The notes: a model not told the origin generated them from the letters alone. 64,000 bases of DNA from Primulina eburnea (GCF_022965805.1 NC_133108.1:37393051-37457050); one strand, 5' to 3'; shown: positions 1 through 12,622, numbered from the stretch's first letter. Translations and numbers: made by a program.

Positions 1-2115
1 ATCACTATGCTCACCTGCATCATTCACCACTATGCGTCTTTACACTATGCGTCTAAAGACTCAACACACCTGAACCGTGATAGCAAGTAGTATAGATAAC
101 ATGTAACAATGAAAAATACTGTAATTAACATACATTTCATGATCTTAAAAATGTAAGCATAAACATGACATGTCAAAGCATAAACGTGTCCATATCGCAT
201 CATATCAACATATACGTGTTCACTTTTCTTTATTTGAATTTCGTTCATTAGTTTTGACTTTCGTATCAGTTCTAGTCGATAGATCTATCTGCGTATAACC
301 GCGGTACCCGGCGATGGGGACATCAGAGACAGTATTATCCATCCACTGAGCTTTGGCCTTACATGTTCGTGTTCGTGTTCGTATTAGTCACAACCAACTC
401 CATTTCTTTAAAACATGTCATCTTATTCATCACTTATAAAAATCTTGCATATACGTAAATTTCTTCAAACCAAGCATGCAAACTCGGGCGCTGCCAAGAC
501 TGCTAATTCTACCCGGGTGCAAATCGACATTTTACCCATGTAAAACCTCATCGACCATTTTACCCCTGGACCTCAAAATTTCGACCCGAAGTCAATCAAA
601 CACCTCAAAACATATTTATAATCAATTACTAGACATAACCTTGAGCCCATGCATTAATTTCTATAATTCATTTTAAAACTTGGACCGAAAACCCGGTTTT
701 AACCCGAACTCAATCAAACTTAAAGCATAAATCGAAGACTCCTAATAAAACTCTGTATGACCTAATTTAACTATCAATAACCTCAGTCATATCGATATAT
801 CAACACCCAAACAAGTCATAAGCGCTAAAACCACTACCCCATCCATACTGGACTTGTGCCTAGGCGCTGACACTGTGGCGCTTGATCAGCGCCCGACATC
901 AGCGATACCAACCCCGAAGATTGGGTGCTACGCCGCCTAAAGGGTAGCGCCGCAGGTAAAAAAATCCCAAACAACATTTGACACCAACCTCTACGCCACG
1001 TTCAACTAGCCCGGACCAGGCTCGAACCAACCCTTCCTAGCCCATCTTAAGACCTTTCTAGATCGACCTAGCCGTGGTCCCTAACCCCATGCACGTTGCC
1101 CTCAACCCTTCGCACAACCTAGTCGTACCAATCCATAAATCGAGGAAACACGATCGCACCATCACTAGACCGACTCAAAATATGATCCTAACATCTCAAC
1201 ACCATAATTTAGACGTGTTTGAGTCCTCTACCTCTCCATCTAGGCAGCCCTTCAACCAAGAGACAAAAACGTGAGAATCATTTCATAAAAATCGGTTTCC
1301 TCTATGAACATGTTTTCGAAGCTCACAAAAACATTAGAACGACAATAAAACATGCACAATCAATCAAAAACTCGTATTATAGTGTGAAAGACGAGAAAAT
1401 GGAGGTATTGGGTGTGCCTTTGCATAAATACGTTTGAAAACTTGGAGATACTCGAGTAGAAAGTACACCGAAGAGTCGGGGAAGGACTTCTTTGAAAAAC
1501 CTTGAAGAATTTCGAATGTTGCCGCTGGTGTTAAAGAAATTGCTTCTGAAGGAATGAGGGAGGGGGCGGCCGAAGGTGAGTGCAATTAGGTTAGGGTTTG
1601 GGAGGTTAGGGTTAGTCATAATATAGATGTAAGCCAGTTAATTAAATAATAAGGATGTGATGGAGTTTAAGCCCAATATAAATTAAAGTAGGCCAACAAG
1701 CCCAAAACAACTCCCGAAAAATATTTATTTTAGGTACGTTTTTGAAATTATTGTCCGAACCCTCAAAAAGCCCCTCAACTCGCTAAATTTTGCGTGTCGG
1801 TTTAAAATATAGTCTGACGAGTAAAAATATCCAACCAGACCCACTTTCGAAAATCACTCTTAATTACACCATATAATAAATAATTAGAAATAATTATTTT
1901 TCATTAATTATCTCCGGTCTCTGATTCTAGTTCGAGCGCAAAATACTACTTAAAACTCTAATGCATGAAATCTTAATAAACCATGAAATGAAACACATAT
2001 CTATGTAATACTCATGCATTTAATACATAAAAATAATTAAACACATATTTTAGTAAAAACCCTAGATTACATGCAGTCTGCAGGTTACGTAGTTAGAATT
2101 TTTTAGATGTTACAA
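1..2115 (-). mobile_element. Putative LTR-retrotransposon sequence (old LTR, truncated by window start)
   Basis: No gene is readable here. On the minus strand the block begins with a TGTAACATC terminus at 2115 and runs off the left edge of the window. Base composition is less AT-rich than the flanking DNA, with stretches such as the GGCGGCCG-containing leader around 1555-1580 that look like gypsy-type LTR or leader sequence. No PBS, PPT or coding domain is visible and the second LTR, if any, lies outside the window. The LTR call rests on the TG start and general resemblance to plant gypsy LTRs, so it is tentative. Confidence 0.35.
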
Positions 2116-2336
2116 CCAACCTCATCGATTGCATTCAAAATATTCTGATCATGGTGGAGAGGATCTACGCATGCATAGTTTCTTACGCAGTTGATGGAGT
2201 ATGAATTTGTTGTTGTATGATATTTGCCAACATAGCTAGCTGCCATCTACGAAAAATAAACAAATTTTCTTTCTTGTACTTAATTATACAAGTAATTTGA
2301 TACAGTTCTTTTGTTGGTATGAAAAATATTATTACC

Positions 2337-3352
2337 TGTGGCCGGTGTCGCACATGATAATTTACGAGCGAGAGGCGAATTCAAAAAATTAGGGCCCCCT
2401 AAAAAATGAAGTGTGGTTAATATTTTATAATGTGATAATTTTAAATAACAAATAATATACAATTAATATAGATTAAACCATCACATAAAAAGTGAAAAAT
2501 ATATGTAACTGAATCAAATAACATAACAAAAATGCTCTAAATAATCACTTAAATAAGTTTTGATCAACTTCAAAATAAATTTCTTTTACACATGCAACTA
2601 TAATGATTATTTTAATTATTTTTCTCCCTCAAAATATTTTTTACGTTAATGAGTTACTCTCAATATATTGTGATTTGTAGATATCAACTATTTTTTAAAA
2701 CAAAATTCGTCATTTTCCGGTACTCTTCTACAAATATACAATTAAATCCAATTAAATAAACTATATATTATTATTAAAAGATCGTGCACTAAAAATATAA
2801 ACAATAAAAAATAACAAATATAAAATAGCAACATAAATAAACTTAAAGAAGGGTAGATGGCATACGTGTAAGTGACTGATGAAGGGGAAAGAAATTGTAG
2901 ATATGATATGAAAGGTGGAAAGAAGAGTTCTTGATTAAGAAGTTTATAATTTTGGAAGACAAAAATTTGTGTGAGACGGTCTCACGGGTCGTATTTTGTG
3001 ATATGGATCTCTTATTTGATTCATCCATATAAAAGTATTACTTTTTATTATGAATATTGGCAGGGCTGATCTGTCTCACAGATAAAAATTCGTGAGATCG
3101 TCTTACAAGAGACTTGCTCATTTTAGAATTGATTTCACAACGTAAAAACCTATTATTTTATATGTATATGTGGGCCAGATTATGTGTGTGTATTGTCAAT
3201 TGAGTGTAAAATTAAAGGTCCATTTATTTTATATATAGACTGGGCCACAATTTGCGTAAAAATATACCACAATATTTGGCCACTGTGAAATAACATATAC
3301 ACCCTAATAAAATCTTGAGGTCCCCTGGCCTCTGCCTCAGGTTCGGCCCTGC
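2337..3352. mobile_element. Degenerate DNA transposon remnant, hAT-like ends
   Basis: Both edges carry GGCC-rich termini: the right edge read on the minus strand starts CAGGGCCGAACCTGAGGC, and the left edge has a diverged GTGGCCGGTGTCGCAC followed by AGGGGGCCC-type subterminal sequence near 2390. The interior is AT-rich, with no transposase domain readable. A GTGAGACGG-family MITE (2962-3120) sits inside it. No convincing 8-bp target duplication was found, so the boundaries and the hAT assignment are inferences from the terminal CAGGG and subterminal GC blocks. Confidence 0.3.
2962..3120. mobile_element. MITE, GTGAGACGGTCTCAC family (copy 1)
   Basis: This is a short AT-rich element whose ends are imperfect inverted repeats containing GTGAGACGGTCTCAC at the left and its near-complement at the right. 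It shares its interior (ATGGAT...AAAGTAATA...TGTCTCACAGAT) with copies at 38463, 38755, 50461, 61049 and 61291. It has no coding capacity. Confidence 0.75.
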
Positions 3353-4150
3353 ATGTGACGGTAATAATTCTAGACATCATACTTCGCATAATTTGTACAA
3401 AATTTTGGACCTGATCTGCTTGCATTTGTCTTCTCATCTGTTCTATCTTTAATTTTTTCGCCCACTGCCCTAAATTGATATGTGAATTCTAAGTTAGTGG
3501 TAATCTTTCCCGTAGATTGAGTTGCCTGGGGACACGACATAATGATATCATAGACGTCATAGGTAGGAACAACGAGAAGTAAGTGCTATGCAAAGCAAAA
3601 TATTATGTGGGTGAGAGCTATCTCTTGAGCCTGCAGGAGAAAGTGCTACATCACAGGAACCGACTTTTGAAAATGTAGGAGTAATATATGGATTCATGGC
3701 GCTGGTTGATCGAGGGACAGGCCGTGACGTGGATGTCAAGTTTTGAATGTGTGGAGATCTTGATACCCTTGTCCTACACTGACTGGAAATAAAAATCTAA
3801 AATATTATTTTATAAAGGCTTACAATGAGATTCTTTGACATCTTGTATTAATCATTTCCGTAAAGATTAAATAGATACGAACGAAGTAGTTGTTATAGAG
3901 CTCATTGTACAATGACGTAGGCGCATGCCAGGCCCGGGTAATGACAGTCTTGAAGCAAATTCAAAAAAAAAAAAACATAATGCTAATAGAAAAAATTAAT
4001 ATTACATAGTATTATAGTGTTTCATCGTCAACCAGGATACCTCATTTCTCTTTCTTCAACTCAAATGAAGTATTTCACTACTGAGTCAGTTTTCTAACAC
4101 TATCTTGAAACTGAGATAACAAATCCATAGTTAACACCAAGTATTAACCA
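3353..4150. other. No supported gene; possible transposase-gene relic
   Basis: The minus strand of 3360-3740 has short open stretches rich in Gln/Met/Arg (a coiled-coil-like run of RRQMQADQVQNFVQ character) and Ser/Pro, such as occur in C-termini of plant TE-encoded proteins. They are broken by stops, and no catalytic motif is visible. The rest is AT-rich with nothing recognisable. Confidence 0.2.
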
Positions 4151-4303
4151 TGTTGGGTGCAATAATTGTCTCTGTTTGGTAGAGTGATCGAACCGTGGTG
4201 CTTGTACTGCTGTGCGGTTTAAAAGATTTGAGTTGCACCATTACCACTAGCTATAGCTTTTGGTAAAGCGGTAAGCACTCGGTCCTACAATTGGTATCAG
4301 AGC
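4151..4303 (+). mobile_element. Short LTR plus primer-binding site of a TRIM-like element
   Basis: A 139-bp block starts TGTTGGGTGC (4151) and ends CCTACA (4289). Two bases later comes TGGTATCAGAGC (4292-4303), the standard primer-binding site complementary to the 3' end of initiator tRNA-Met. That arrangement is a 5' LTR followed by a PBS. No matching downstream LTR was found, so the element is truncated or too diverged to see. The small LTR suggests a TRIM. Confidence 0.55.
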
Positions 4304-5213
4304 AGGTTATTTTTGTTCGTGAAAAACTATTATCCCTAACAAGATTTTAGTACCTCATCAGAAAAGAAAGAAAAACGAGTAGAGTTTATTCACCCCCTCT
4401 AAACTCAACTTCGATCCTCAACAAACCACATAAAATAATTTATTTGTGCAACAATTTACGTTGCTAATTTACAAAATTCATTTATTTGTGCAACAATTTA
4501 CGTTGTCGGTCGCCCTACCTGTTGAAACATTGGGAGTGTGGCAAACTCAATATTTGGCGCCTGATCTTTGTGTCGTGTTTCGTGATCTTTTAATGAGTCG
4601 TTAACATCTAAATAACGAGAACAAAACACAACACACCATATTGGCCTCTGGCATTGCTTTAATTATGACCAAATTTTTAAATTTGCCCAAATACCTTTAT
4701 ATTGGATACATCCACCAATAATATACAGACCCAACAATTTTCGTTTCATACGCTAAATGTACAACCAAATAAACGATTAATGTGAAAAAAAAGATGGTTG
4801 GAAATTTCTCTCGAATTTACATAAAGCCAAAACAAACCCTTCTTCTTTCAGTCTTCTGTAATTCTTCTATCTTGTAAGGATTTTGCACACACTGCCCTAA
4901 AGTATTAACACAAAACAGTAAGTTGTGTTAGTCAACTTTTTTGCCAACACAGGACGAAGAGTAAATAGAAGCAACTGTTCTATCATGATATGACAATCAT
5001 GGGTTTTTAGACCCAAAATCCTATTATACGTTCCACACCCACACGCTCCTTTAATAATGACCACAAAAAAAAAAAAAAAAAAAAAAAAAATCAGCTTTGC
5101 TCAAACAAAAACATGCCGATGGAAATTATTAATACTTCACGTTTAAATAATTTGTTAAATTAGTTCATTAATTCAATATTTCTAAAAGTAAAATAAAATT
5201 ATATGGACTTGTA
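4304..5213. other. AT-rich spacer with a poly(A) tract
   Basis: No gene is seen. An uninterrupted run of about 26 A residues lies at 5065-5090, consistent with the tail of an old retroposed sequence, though no body could be assigned. Confidence 0.4.
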
Positions 5214-5495
5214 CAATCTTCCTCCCTTACACAAAGTTCTGAAATTAAGTTAAATCCAAATTCAAATATGATATCAGAAATCAAGTTCCATTATTATGTG
5301 TTTGAATACACAAAATTGAGTAACACTCTTGTAAACTTCGCGTTCATATGTTCATTCTTGGACGCGATGAAGTTATGTTAGTTATCTCATATCGGTTAGA
5401 TGGAATTTTTGAGAATCACATATATGGATTTGAATAATCCTTCCTTTTCAAACTAATTTTTGATTTTGAATTATGTGCAAATTCAAACCTTAACA
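5214..5495 (+). mobile_element. Diverged TRIM (terminal-repeat retrotransposon in miniature)
   Basis: The sequence aligns by eye with the plus-oriented arm of the TRIM at 8569-8816. It has a partial left LTR (5214-5266), a mutated PBS (TGATATCAGAAA), an interior with ATTATGTGTTTGA, and a right LTR at 5376-5495 that starts TGTTAGTTATCTCATATCGG and ends CTTAACA. It is much more diverged than the other TRIM copies in the window, hence older. Confidence 0.55.
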
Positions 5496-5799
5496 TAAAT
5501 TACTATATAACTTAAAAATGTGTTTAAAGTAAATATTTATTCAAGTACAGAAGTATGTTTGAGCTGTTTAAAACGAAATTAGTGGACTTGATGGAGGCCG
5601 AATTGAAATATTTCATTTTTAAGGCACCAGTTTGCGATTTACGTTGTGTTTATCCACCACCTTCCTCTTCCTCTCCTACGAAGGTATCGTTGCAAAAACT
5701 AAACTAAACCAAGAAATTATCTATGTAAATTAGGGAACAGAAAAACGGCAGCCATATATGGAAAAAGTGTTGTACAATCACATAAGGGCGGATTCAATT

Positions 5800-6354
5800 T
5801 CATGGAGGAGTCGCGGATTTCACCGAACACTGGGTTCTGCAAGTGGGACAAGAAGAATGCAGAAGCAGCCATTGTTGGATGCAGTTCACATGGAATCCAT
5901 GCTCACAATCCTCCAAAACCCTGAGTTTCTCCCCAACTGCGAACTCCGATAAGCAGATAATGCACTCAGTCTCTTCCCCAGCTAGCTTCATCCCCTCCGT
6001 GTAATCCAGGACCGGAATTTCCGCCTCCGCACTCCCCGCTCCGCTCTCGAGATCCTGCTTCCCAATCTCAGACGTCTGTCTTTGTTGCCTCCGGCGCCGT
6101 CTGCAATTCATCCGAAGGACGTATCGAATGGCGGAGTTGAACGCGAGACCGCAGATCAATGCGCATATAAGGATGACGATGACCAAGGCCGTGTTTGCCT
6201 TGAACTCTTTGGAACTGGAGTACGGCCACCAGGGACACCTCTGCACGTTGCATTGGGATGACGGATACGGCGGCTGCGCTGCTGTTGATGCGGCGTAAGC
6301 TGGTGGAGATAAGTGACTGTGAATTTCATCCAGAGAATAAGGTGCGTCCCTCAT
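5800..6354 (-). CDS. ATL-family RING-H2 finger E3 ubiquitin ligase
   Basis: This intronless gene encodes 184 residues, starting at the ATG read from 6354 ([10 protein letters not shown]). A transmembrane helix spans about residues 55-77 and is followed by an Arg-rich stop-transfer stretch (about 81-86). A RING-H2 domain lies near the C-terminus, with metal ligands C131, C134, C150, H152, H155, C158, C169 and C172 and the E2-contact Trp in IQQW. The spacing is that of ATL proteins, which transfer ubiquitin from E2 enzymes to substrates while anchored in membranes. The length and the single N-terminal helix resemble the ATL73/74/78/79/80 group. The ORF is complete with no visible lesion. A TATA box lies about 130 bp upstream of the ATG. 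The substrate is unknown, and which ATL it is orthologous to cannot be decided by eye. Confidence 0.9.
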   Translation of the reverse strand: MRDAPYSLDEIHSHLSPPAYAASTAAQPPYPSSQCNVQRCPWWPYSSSKEFKANTALVIVILICALICGLAFNSAIRYVLRMNCRRRRRQQRQTSEIGKQDLESGAGSAEAEIPVLDYTEGMKLAGEETECIICLSEFAVGEKLRVLEDCEHGFHVNCIQQWLLLHSSCPTCRTQCSVKSATPP

Positions 6355-6481
6355 TTCGAAAATCAAAATTTGATGATTTTTCTTCGTGGAGTAAAACAGA
6401 GAAAAATGGTTGAATTGAGGGAAGGAATGAAGGAACTGGTGATGAAATAATTGAAGAAGGAAGGCGTATATGTATCATTTA

Positions 6482-6489
6482 TATTTATA
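6482..6489 (-). promoter_or_regulatory. Putative TATA box of the ATL gene
   Basis: TATAAATA is read on the minus strand about 130 bp upstream of the start codon, which would leave a 5' UTR of roughly 100 nt. It lies beside TA/CA microsatellite sequence, so the match could be fortuitous. Confidence 0.4.
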
Positions 6490-6509
6490 TATATACACAC
6501 ACACAAATG

Positions 6510-8208
6510 TGTGATAGATGGCGGGTGCAGACAGCATCTTGCAATTAATATTTACAGGTGATATATGATATGTACTTCTAATATAAGAAATATGTGTAAT
6601 TATAATTTAGAGTTATAAAATATATTTAAGATAAAAAAAAATATTTTCATATTTTATTTGCATTTTTTTTTATAAAATATATATTATAGTTTTGTTATTT
6701 TAAATTTATCTTATAACTCAATGTATAATTTTTATTATATATGTAACACGTCCGATCCCCTAATATAATTTGTTTCTTTATGATTGTTCAGTAATGATTG
6801 AACAAATACATCATTCATAATATAATAAATAATATTCGTATATATTTTATTTATAAGTTTAGTTATCTTATTTACAAAATTAAATATGATAATAAAATTT
6901 AATAATATGAATTTTTAATAATTATCAAATATGTAAATTTAACAATACTTTATAATTTAAAATATAAATATAAACAAATAATAATTTAATAAATAAAACA
7001 CAATTTTTTTTAAAAGTTCTAAATTAAATAACAAAATTATATACATTATAATGTATAATGTGTCAGGGTGATTTTGGAACTTTAAAAAAATTCACCAAAA
7101 AATAGATAAATATTAGGATATATCTCTTAATTATAGATATATATACAACTTATTTGAGATCATAAATCCCGCTATTGTACTAAAGAGGAACGGATACTAA
7201 CCTGGAAAAGTGACAAATTGTTCTTTTTAGTGTTTCGTCTTTCCACTAAAAATGTCCTCCATTGTTTTATTTTCCTTTTTAAAAAAATTAAATTTAACTT
7301 AAAACATAATAATTGACTTCAACTACGAAACTACTGTAACGTTTCAAAAAGATAAATGATATATGTACGATAAAAGTTACAAACAATTACATATTGTTTT
7401 TAAAATTACAAAATTATCTCAAATGTAAATTTTAAATTAAAGACATTTTAAGTAGTTTTATAATATCAAAAGTAATGTGTTATCGTGTGTATAAACATTC
7501 TTGTATGTACAACATAATTCATTAAAAAAATTACATAACATCTCTTTTTTTTGTAATTAATATCGCCTTATTTTAAATGTCCTATTATTGTGATACACTA
7601 TTAAATTATTTTTTATTTCAATACATTACTTTATTGATTATATGGTATCTTAATATTAATTAGTTATAGGTTGCTATTCGGACTGTAATTATGATTCAGA
7701 ATGTAATTAATTTGATTGATTGATTGATTATTTCAACGTGACCTAGAGTGGTCAAACACAAGTTAAATACACAAAAGTGGTATCTATCCATTGCTTGTTG
7801 CAATAAGAGGACTTGGTACAGAAGCTTTTATCTTTGTATTATTAAACACTTCTTTATGCACAAAAACTTGAAAGTGACAACAAATTAGGAAAACTGTAAT
7901 TTAAGTTATCAATACTTTTTTTAAAAACAAAAAAATTTAGTCCGTTATATTGTCAAATTTTATATCTAATCTCATATTTTTTAAATATAATTTTAGTCTT
8001 TTTCTTGTGGATGTATTGATATAACATTATACACATCAAAATCACATTGAAAAATGATCAAATTTGACCAAGATGATTTACGAAAAAAACAAATTAAATA
8101 TGCAGTCATGATAAAAAAGTTCTCATTAAAATTTTGTGTTTATGTAGTATGATTGATTAGAACTTGTGTATGGTGGGATTAAATCAAAATTTGAAATATT
8201 CTTTTATA
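6510..8208. other. AT-rich intergenic DNA, nothing recognised
   Basis: This is very AT-rich, with many short A/T runs. I see no coding region, terminal inverted repeats or RNA gene. Confidence 0.5.
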
Positions 8209-8213
8209 TATAG

Positions 8214-8816
8214 TGTTAAGATTGGAACTTGGATCTAACTCAACCCCAAAAACTAGCTCAAGAGGGGAGGAATGTCCAATCCCATATATACCACTCAAAG
8301 GTTATTTATCCAACCGATGTGGGACAATTAACACACCCTTCTCACGCACAGGAATGAACATCTGGAGCGTGGAGTTTACAAATGACCCAATTATGGGCAG
8401 AACAGATGACCTAATTATAGCCAGTCCGACACATAACGGTGGAACTCGGGATCTGATACCATGTTAAGAATGAAACTTGGACCTAACTCAACCCCAAAAG
8501 CTAGCTCAAGGGGGAAGGATTGTCCAATCCCATATATATCAGTCAAAGGTTATTTTCCAATCTTAACATGGTATCAGAGCCCAAGTTTTACCGTTATGTG
8601 TTGGACTGCCTATAATTAGGCCACCCGTTCTGCCCATAATTGGGTCATTTGTAAACTACACGCTTCAGATGTTCATTCCTGGGCGTGAGAGTGGTGTGTT
8701 AATTGTCCCACATCGGTTGGATCAATAACCTAGGAGTTGTATATATGAGATTGGACAATCCTCTCCCCTAGAGCTAGCTTTTGAGGTTGAGTTAGATTTA
8801 AATTCCAATCTTAACA
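8214..8816. mobile_element. Palindromic (head-to-head) TRIM with a single 5-bp target duplication
   Basis: From left to right: a complete minus-oriented LTR (8214-8333, 120 bp), a minus-oriented interior (8334-8449), a minus PBS (8450-8461, one mismatch to GCTCTGATACCA), and the first ~95 bp of a second minus LTR (8462-8556). This is joined directly to the last 12 bp of a plus LTR (8557-8568), a perfect plus PBS TGGTATCAGAGC (8569-8580), a plus interior, and a complete plus LTR (8697-8816, 120 bp). The LTR starts TGTTAATTGTCCCACATCGG on its own sense strand and ends CTTAACA. The pentamer tatag flanks the whole unit (8209-8213 and 8817-8821). TRIMs encode no protein and move in trans. Confidence 0.85.
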
Positions 8817-8821
8817 TATAG

Positions 8822-10229
8822 TACATAAAGTTTTGTTAGTTTGTCACCAAAAAATATGAAAAAATAAAAAGATGGCGTGTAATCAAACATCCGACTCCGT
8901 TTGTATTAAAATAAAAAATATGTAAAATACCCACTAAAGTGAAGTTACGTGTTTATGCTTATCTTTGTCGAGTGGAATTCTTATATATCACCTTTATCTT
9001 TTGTTTATGTATTCAATATTTAAATGAGACACACACCTCATCTATCCATTCTTAGAGATGTCAAAATGATCTAGCTATGTTTAGTATCTCATACTGCACT
9101 GTCAAATAAACAGATTGAGTTAATAATTTTTTGACCCATTCAAATAACGGGTGTCCCACCCCCACCGTCAAATGGTGGATGTAGCGGGTCTATCCATCTA
9201 ATATAACTAAAAATTAGCTAAGCGAATTGGGTTAACAATTGTCTGATCCTCTCAAATGAGAGACTTGTCAGTTTTGTTAACCCGTTTTGATGTCTCTAGT
9301 TTTACCTTTATCCATTTTTTTTTGAGTTAATTTCAAGTTTTGCTCGTCTTATTTCCAAATATTGGGTCCAGCATCAATAATTTAATAGATACCTAGGCCT
9401 AGCTAGCTACCTAATCACACACACGCATATGTATGACATAATGTATGTATTTATGTATCCGATTGACATAATGTATGTATTTATGTATCCGATTTGAATT
9501 CTGAAGCAGCTTCTGGTGCCAAAGGTTAATACGGGGGTCGGAGTTGATTGCATGATCGAATACTGCCAGATCAAAGACACATTTGTTCTTAAGTCTAAGT
9601 TTGATCGATAAAGCTGATTGTTAGTCATATATATATATATATATATATATTAGACGAAATGGGCTCCTCATCAATGAATCGAAGTTGCATGCACTTGTTT
9701 CTAACTTAAGGATAACTCATGACTTTGTTCAATCATGCAGGCTACGTGTTACGATGTTTGTGGTTATGATTTATAACCCATTACAAAGGACAAACTTCAA
9801 AATATTTAAAGAAAAAAATTGTCCATTTTGGTGTCAAAGGTCCCCCACAGTTAATGAGCAAAGGCAATTGCACTTCTGCCGCCACGGAATCAGAGAAATG
9901 TAGGCTCGGGAATACTATTAATTTAAAGTCTCGTATATAATAATTATTACACACTCCCAAAAAAAAAAAAAAAATTACAAGAATAAATAAATAAATTCTA
10001 CCTTTTTTCTCCATTGGATCCGAAAATTTTATTTAAGAAAAATTGATAAGCTTGTCGTCCCCTCGAAGTAAGAAAGATGGGTAGTTATTAGTATTGAATG
10101 TTTTTGGAAGTTAGTAGCAATAAAAGGAACTCTCACTAAATTCCAGCGCAGTCTGTTACAATCCACATGTTTTTCTGTGTGCTCTGCTTTGCTGACGAAA
10201 CCCTCTTTTGTTTTAAGTTCCTTCTTTGA
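8822..10229. other. AT-rich intergenic DNA with a small tandem duplication and a TA microsatellite
   Basis: No gene is supported. A 30-bp unit is repeated exactly twice in tandem (9435-9464 and 9465-9494). A TA dinucleotide run lies at about 9628-9651. The remainder shows no TE termini or coding similarity. Confidence 0.5.
9435..9494. repeat. Exact tandem duplication, 30-bp unit, two copies
   Basis: The unit starts GACATAATGTATG and ends ATCCGATT. Two identical copies are directly adjacent. Confidence 0.9.
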
Positions 10230-11470
10230 TAAACAAGATCATAGAGACATTACTGAAATTGATCCACGAAATGTAAAATTTCTGGATAATGACTTTCTAA
10301 GAAAGGTGAAATCAAAGGGGTGAATCTTTATTTGAAGTATCAAATTCAGATAAAGGTCTTTTTCTAAACGAATCATCAAATGCCCAAGAGGAATAGTTAT
10401 TGCTTGATCTCAGTGGGAGAAATCCCAATCACAATGATTCATATGATCCCAATGGGATAAATCTTGAACATGATAATTCATCTGAGCCCCAACTTCCAAT
10501 AAAAATGTTTGCAATACTATCCTTTTGTGTCGATAACATATTGTTAGTCGGAAATGATCATGAATATGTACAAATCATCAAGATGTGGATTTCATCAAAT
10601 TTTGAAATGAAGGATATAAAGTGAGGCATATTACATTCTTGGTATTAAAATTCACAGAGATCATTCTCATTGTCTAGAGAATCATATATTAAAAAGATTC
10701 TAGAATGATTTAGAATATCAAATTGCAAAACCATTGATACTCATGTAGCCAAAGGTAAAAGCTTATTAAGGCGTGAATGTATCCAAACACTTCTGAAGAA
10801 ATACAAGACATGTCTAGAGTACCATATTGTAGTGCGGTTGGATTTTGATGTATGCAATAATATGTACTCGCCCCATTATTTTTTATGCCATGGGTCTGGT
10901 GAGCAAGTGTCAATCTAGTCCAGGAATAAGACACTAAGGTACATTTAAAAAGAGTCTAAGATACCTAAAAGACACTACATATTATATTCTTTATTAACAA
11001 GTGAAATATTTAACACTTAAGTGATACACATATGTTGACTGGGGTGGTGATTTAGATGAGCATAAATCAACTTTTGGTTATGATTTCTTGCTAAATGATG
11101 GATGTGTATCTTGGAGAAGCAAGAAACAAACTTGTGTATCATTATCCAATAATTTGAGGCATGTCCTTCTACAATGTAAGAGTGTTTGGTTGAAGAGATT
11201 CCTATGACATTTGGGTATGGTAAGTAGTCCAATGGGAGCTGTAACGACTTATTGCGATAGTCAATCAACAATTTCTTTCACTAAAGACCACATACAAAAG
11301 TCGAGATTTACTCCTTTGCAAACAAAATATATCACACATTTGTTTAAGCATTTGGATTGTGCAAGTTCAATTCTTTTATGTTTATGACTCATGTCGCAAT
11401 ATTGTGAAGCATTAATTCGCCAGAAGGAAGGTTAGTAAATAAACTATAAAAGATCCTAAATCGAATCATG
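10230..11470 (+). pseudogene. Degenerate Ty1/copia pol fragment (reverse transcriptase to RNase H)
   Basis: The three forward frames together give recognisable but broken copia pol. The RT palm around the active site reads CVDNILLVGND (10530-10556), where YVDD is altered to CVDN, followed by the FEMKD block. Further on are RNase H-like pieces, including a KQT-to-EA stretch and an SQSTISFTKD stretch, near 11100-11290. Numerous stops and frameshifts are present and neither LTR is seen. It is an old, non-functional insertion unrelated in state to the better-preserved copia element that begins at 11804. Confidence 0.6.
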
Positions 11471-11803
11471 TTTTTATTCGATTTTTATATGATATCAAGT
11501 TAATTTTCCATTAGATCAATTTTCCGAAGCCTCTAAGTCTGAAATTATGTATATCACGGAAAGAAAAAACTACTTACTCTTTCAATTTTTTGTCGAAAAA
11601 TTTAAGAAAACTTTAATTAAATAATATTTCATAAATTTACATTCTTATCATAATTTTCGAGTTAGAATAAACCAATTTTAACCTTTAAAATTTCATTTCC
11701 TGACGCGCTAAACAATCTACCTTCTCCTAAAAAAACGTTGAACTTTTCATCTCATAAGAAACGCGCTAAACAATATACCTTCTCCAAAAAAAACTTTTAA
11801 CTT

Positions 11804-11953
11804 TTAAGAAATAGAGAGTGAGCGAAAAGCTCAAGTCGCAGTACTGTAAAACTGAATAAAGAATACAAAGACATATGTTAATATATTTAGGGTAAACACA
11901 AAAGAGTAAAATGACTAATCTACCCTTGAGAGCTAACAAAATATATTCTAACA
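11804..11953 (-). repeat. 3' LTR of the copia element
   Basis: 150 bp. Differs from the right-hand LTR at roughly eight positions. Its outer terminal dinucleotide is mutated (TT for TG on the plus strand); the inner end is CTAACA. Confidence 0.88.
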
Positions 11954-12000
11954 TCCCTCCTCAAACTCACGATGCTACAGCTAAAACCATGGAGAGTTTG

Positions 12001-12324
12001 TCAGACAAAAAACAGAAGCGCGAAGTGGAAAGTGCCTTGGTAAACATCCATCTTAGAGATTTTCCATCGACGAACAGAAGCAACAGCAATTAGAGTAGGA
12101 ACTGTCATCATTTTAGCAATGGGGGAAAATGTTTCCTCATAATCCATGACATGCTTCTGAGAGCAACCTTTAGCAACAAGACGAGCTTTGTAGCATTCAA
12201 TAGATCGATTAGACTTGGTCTTGACCTTGTAGATCCAACGAGAGCCAATGGTGTGCTTTCCTGGTGGCAACAAAACCAAATCCCATGTATGAGCCTGATG
12301 AAGAGCAGTCAGTTCCTCAGCCAT
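12001..12324 (-). pseudogene. N-terminal piece of copia reverse transcriptase
   Basis: The frame holds the RT N-terminus (HTWDLVLLPPG, IGSRWIYKVKTKSN, YKARLVAKGCSQ, YEETFSPIAKM) and ends soon after KMDVYQGTFHF. No YVDD active site or RNase H follows before the LTR, so an internal deletion has removed them. Confidence 0.8.
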
Positions 12325-12622
12325 AGCCTTCTACCAAAGTTGATTACCAACAGCTTCGTTATAGGATAAAGGCTCAGAGAGACGGTGAACAGAGGCAACA
12401 AATGAAGCGAAAGAGCTAGAATAACACGAGTAAGCAAAACTAGGTAGTCGAGTAGACTTACGAACACGAGTGGATTGATGGATGGAGGATTATCCACAAT
12501 GTCGGGAGATGATTGTGTTGTCGTAGGGGGATTTGGAGGAGCATGAGTCTCGGGTGTGGTCGTGGGCAAGGTCTCATCGGTGTCGGAGGTGAAAGGGTCA
12601 ATACAAATAAGATCTGCATGTG

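Noticed and set aside
8213..8467. 84-codon ORF, also present at 50582-50836
   Set aside because: It spans the LTR and interior of the TRIM family, which is non-coding; similarity between copies reflects the repeat, not a protein.
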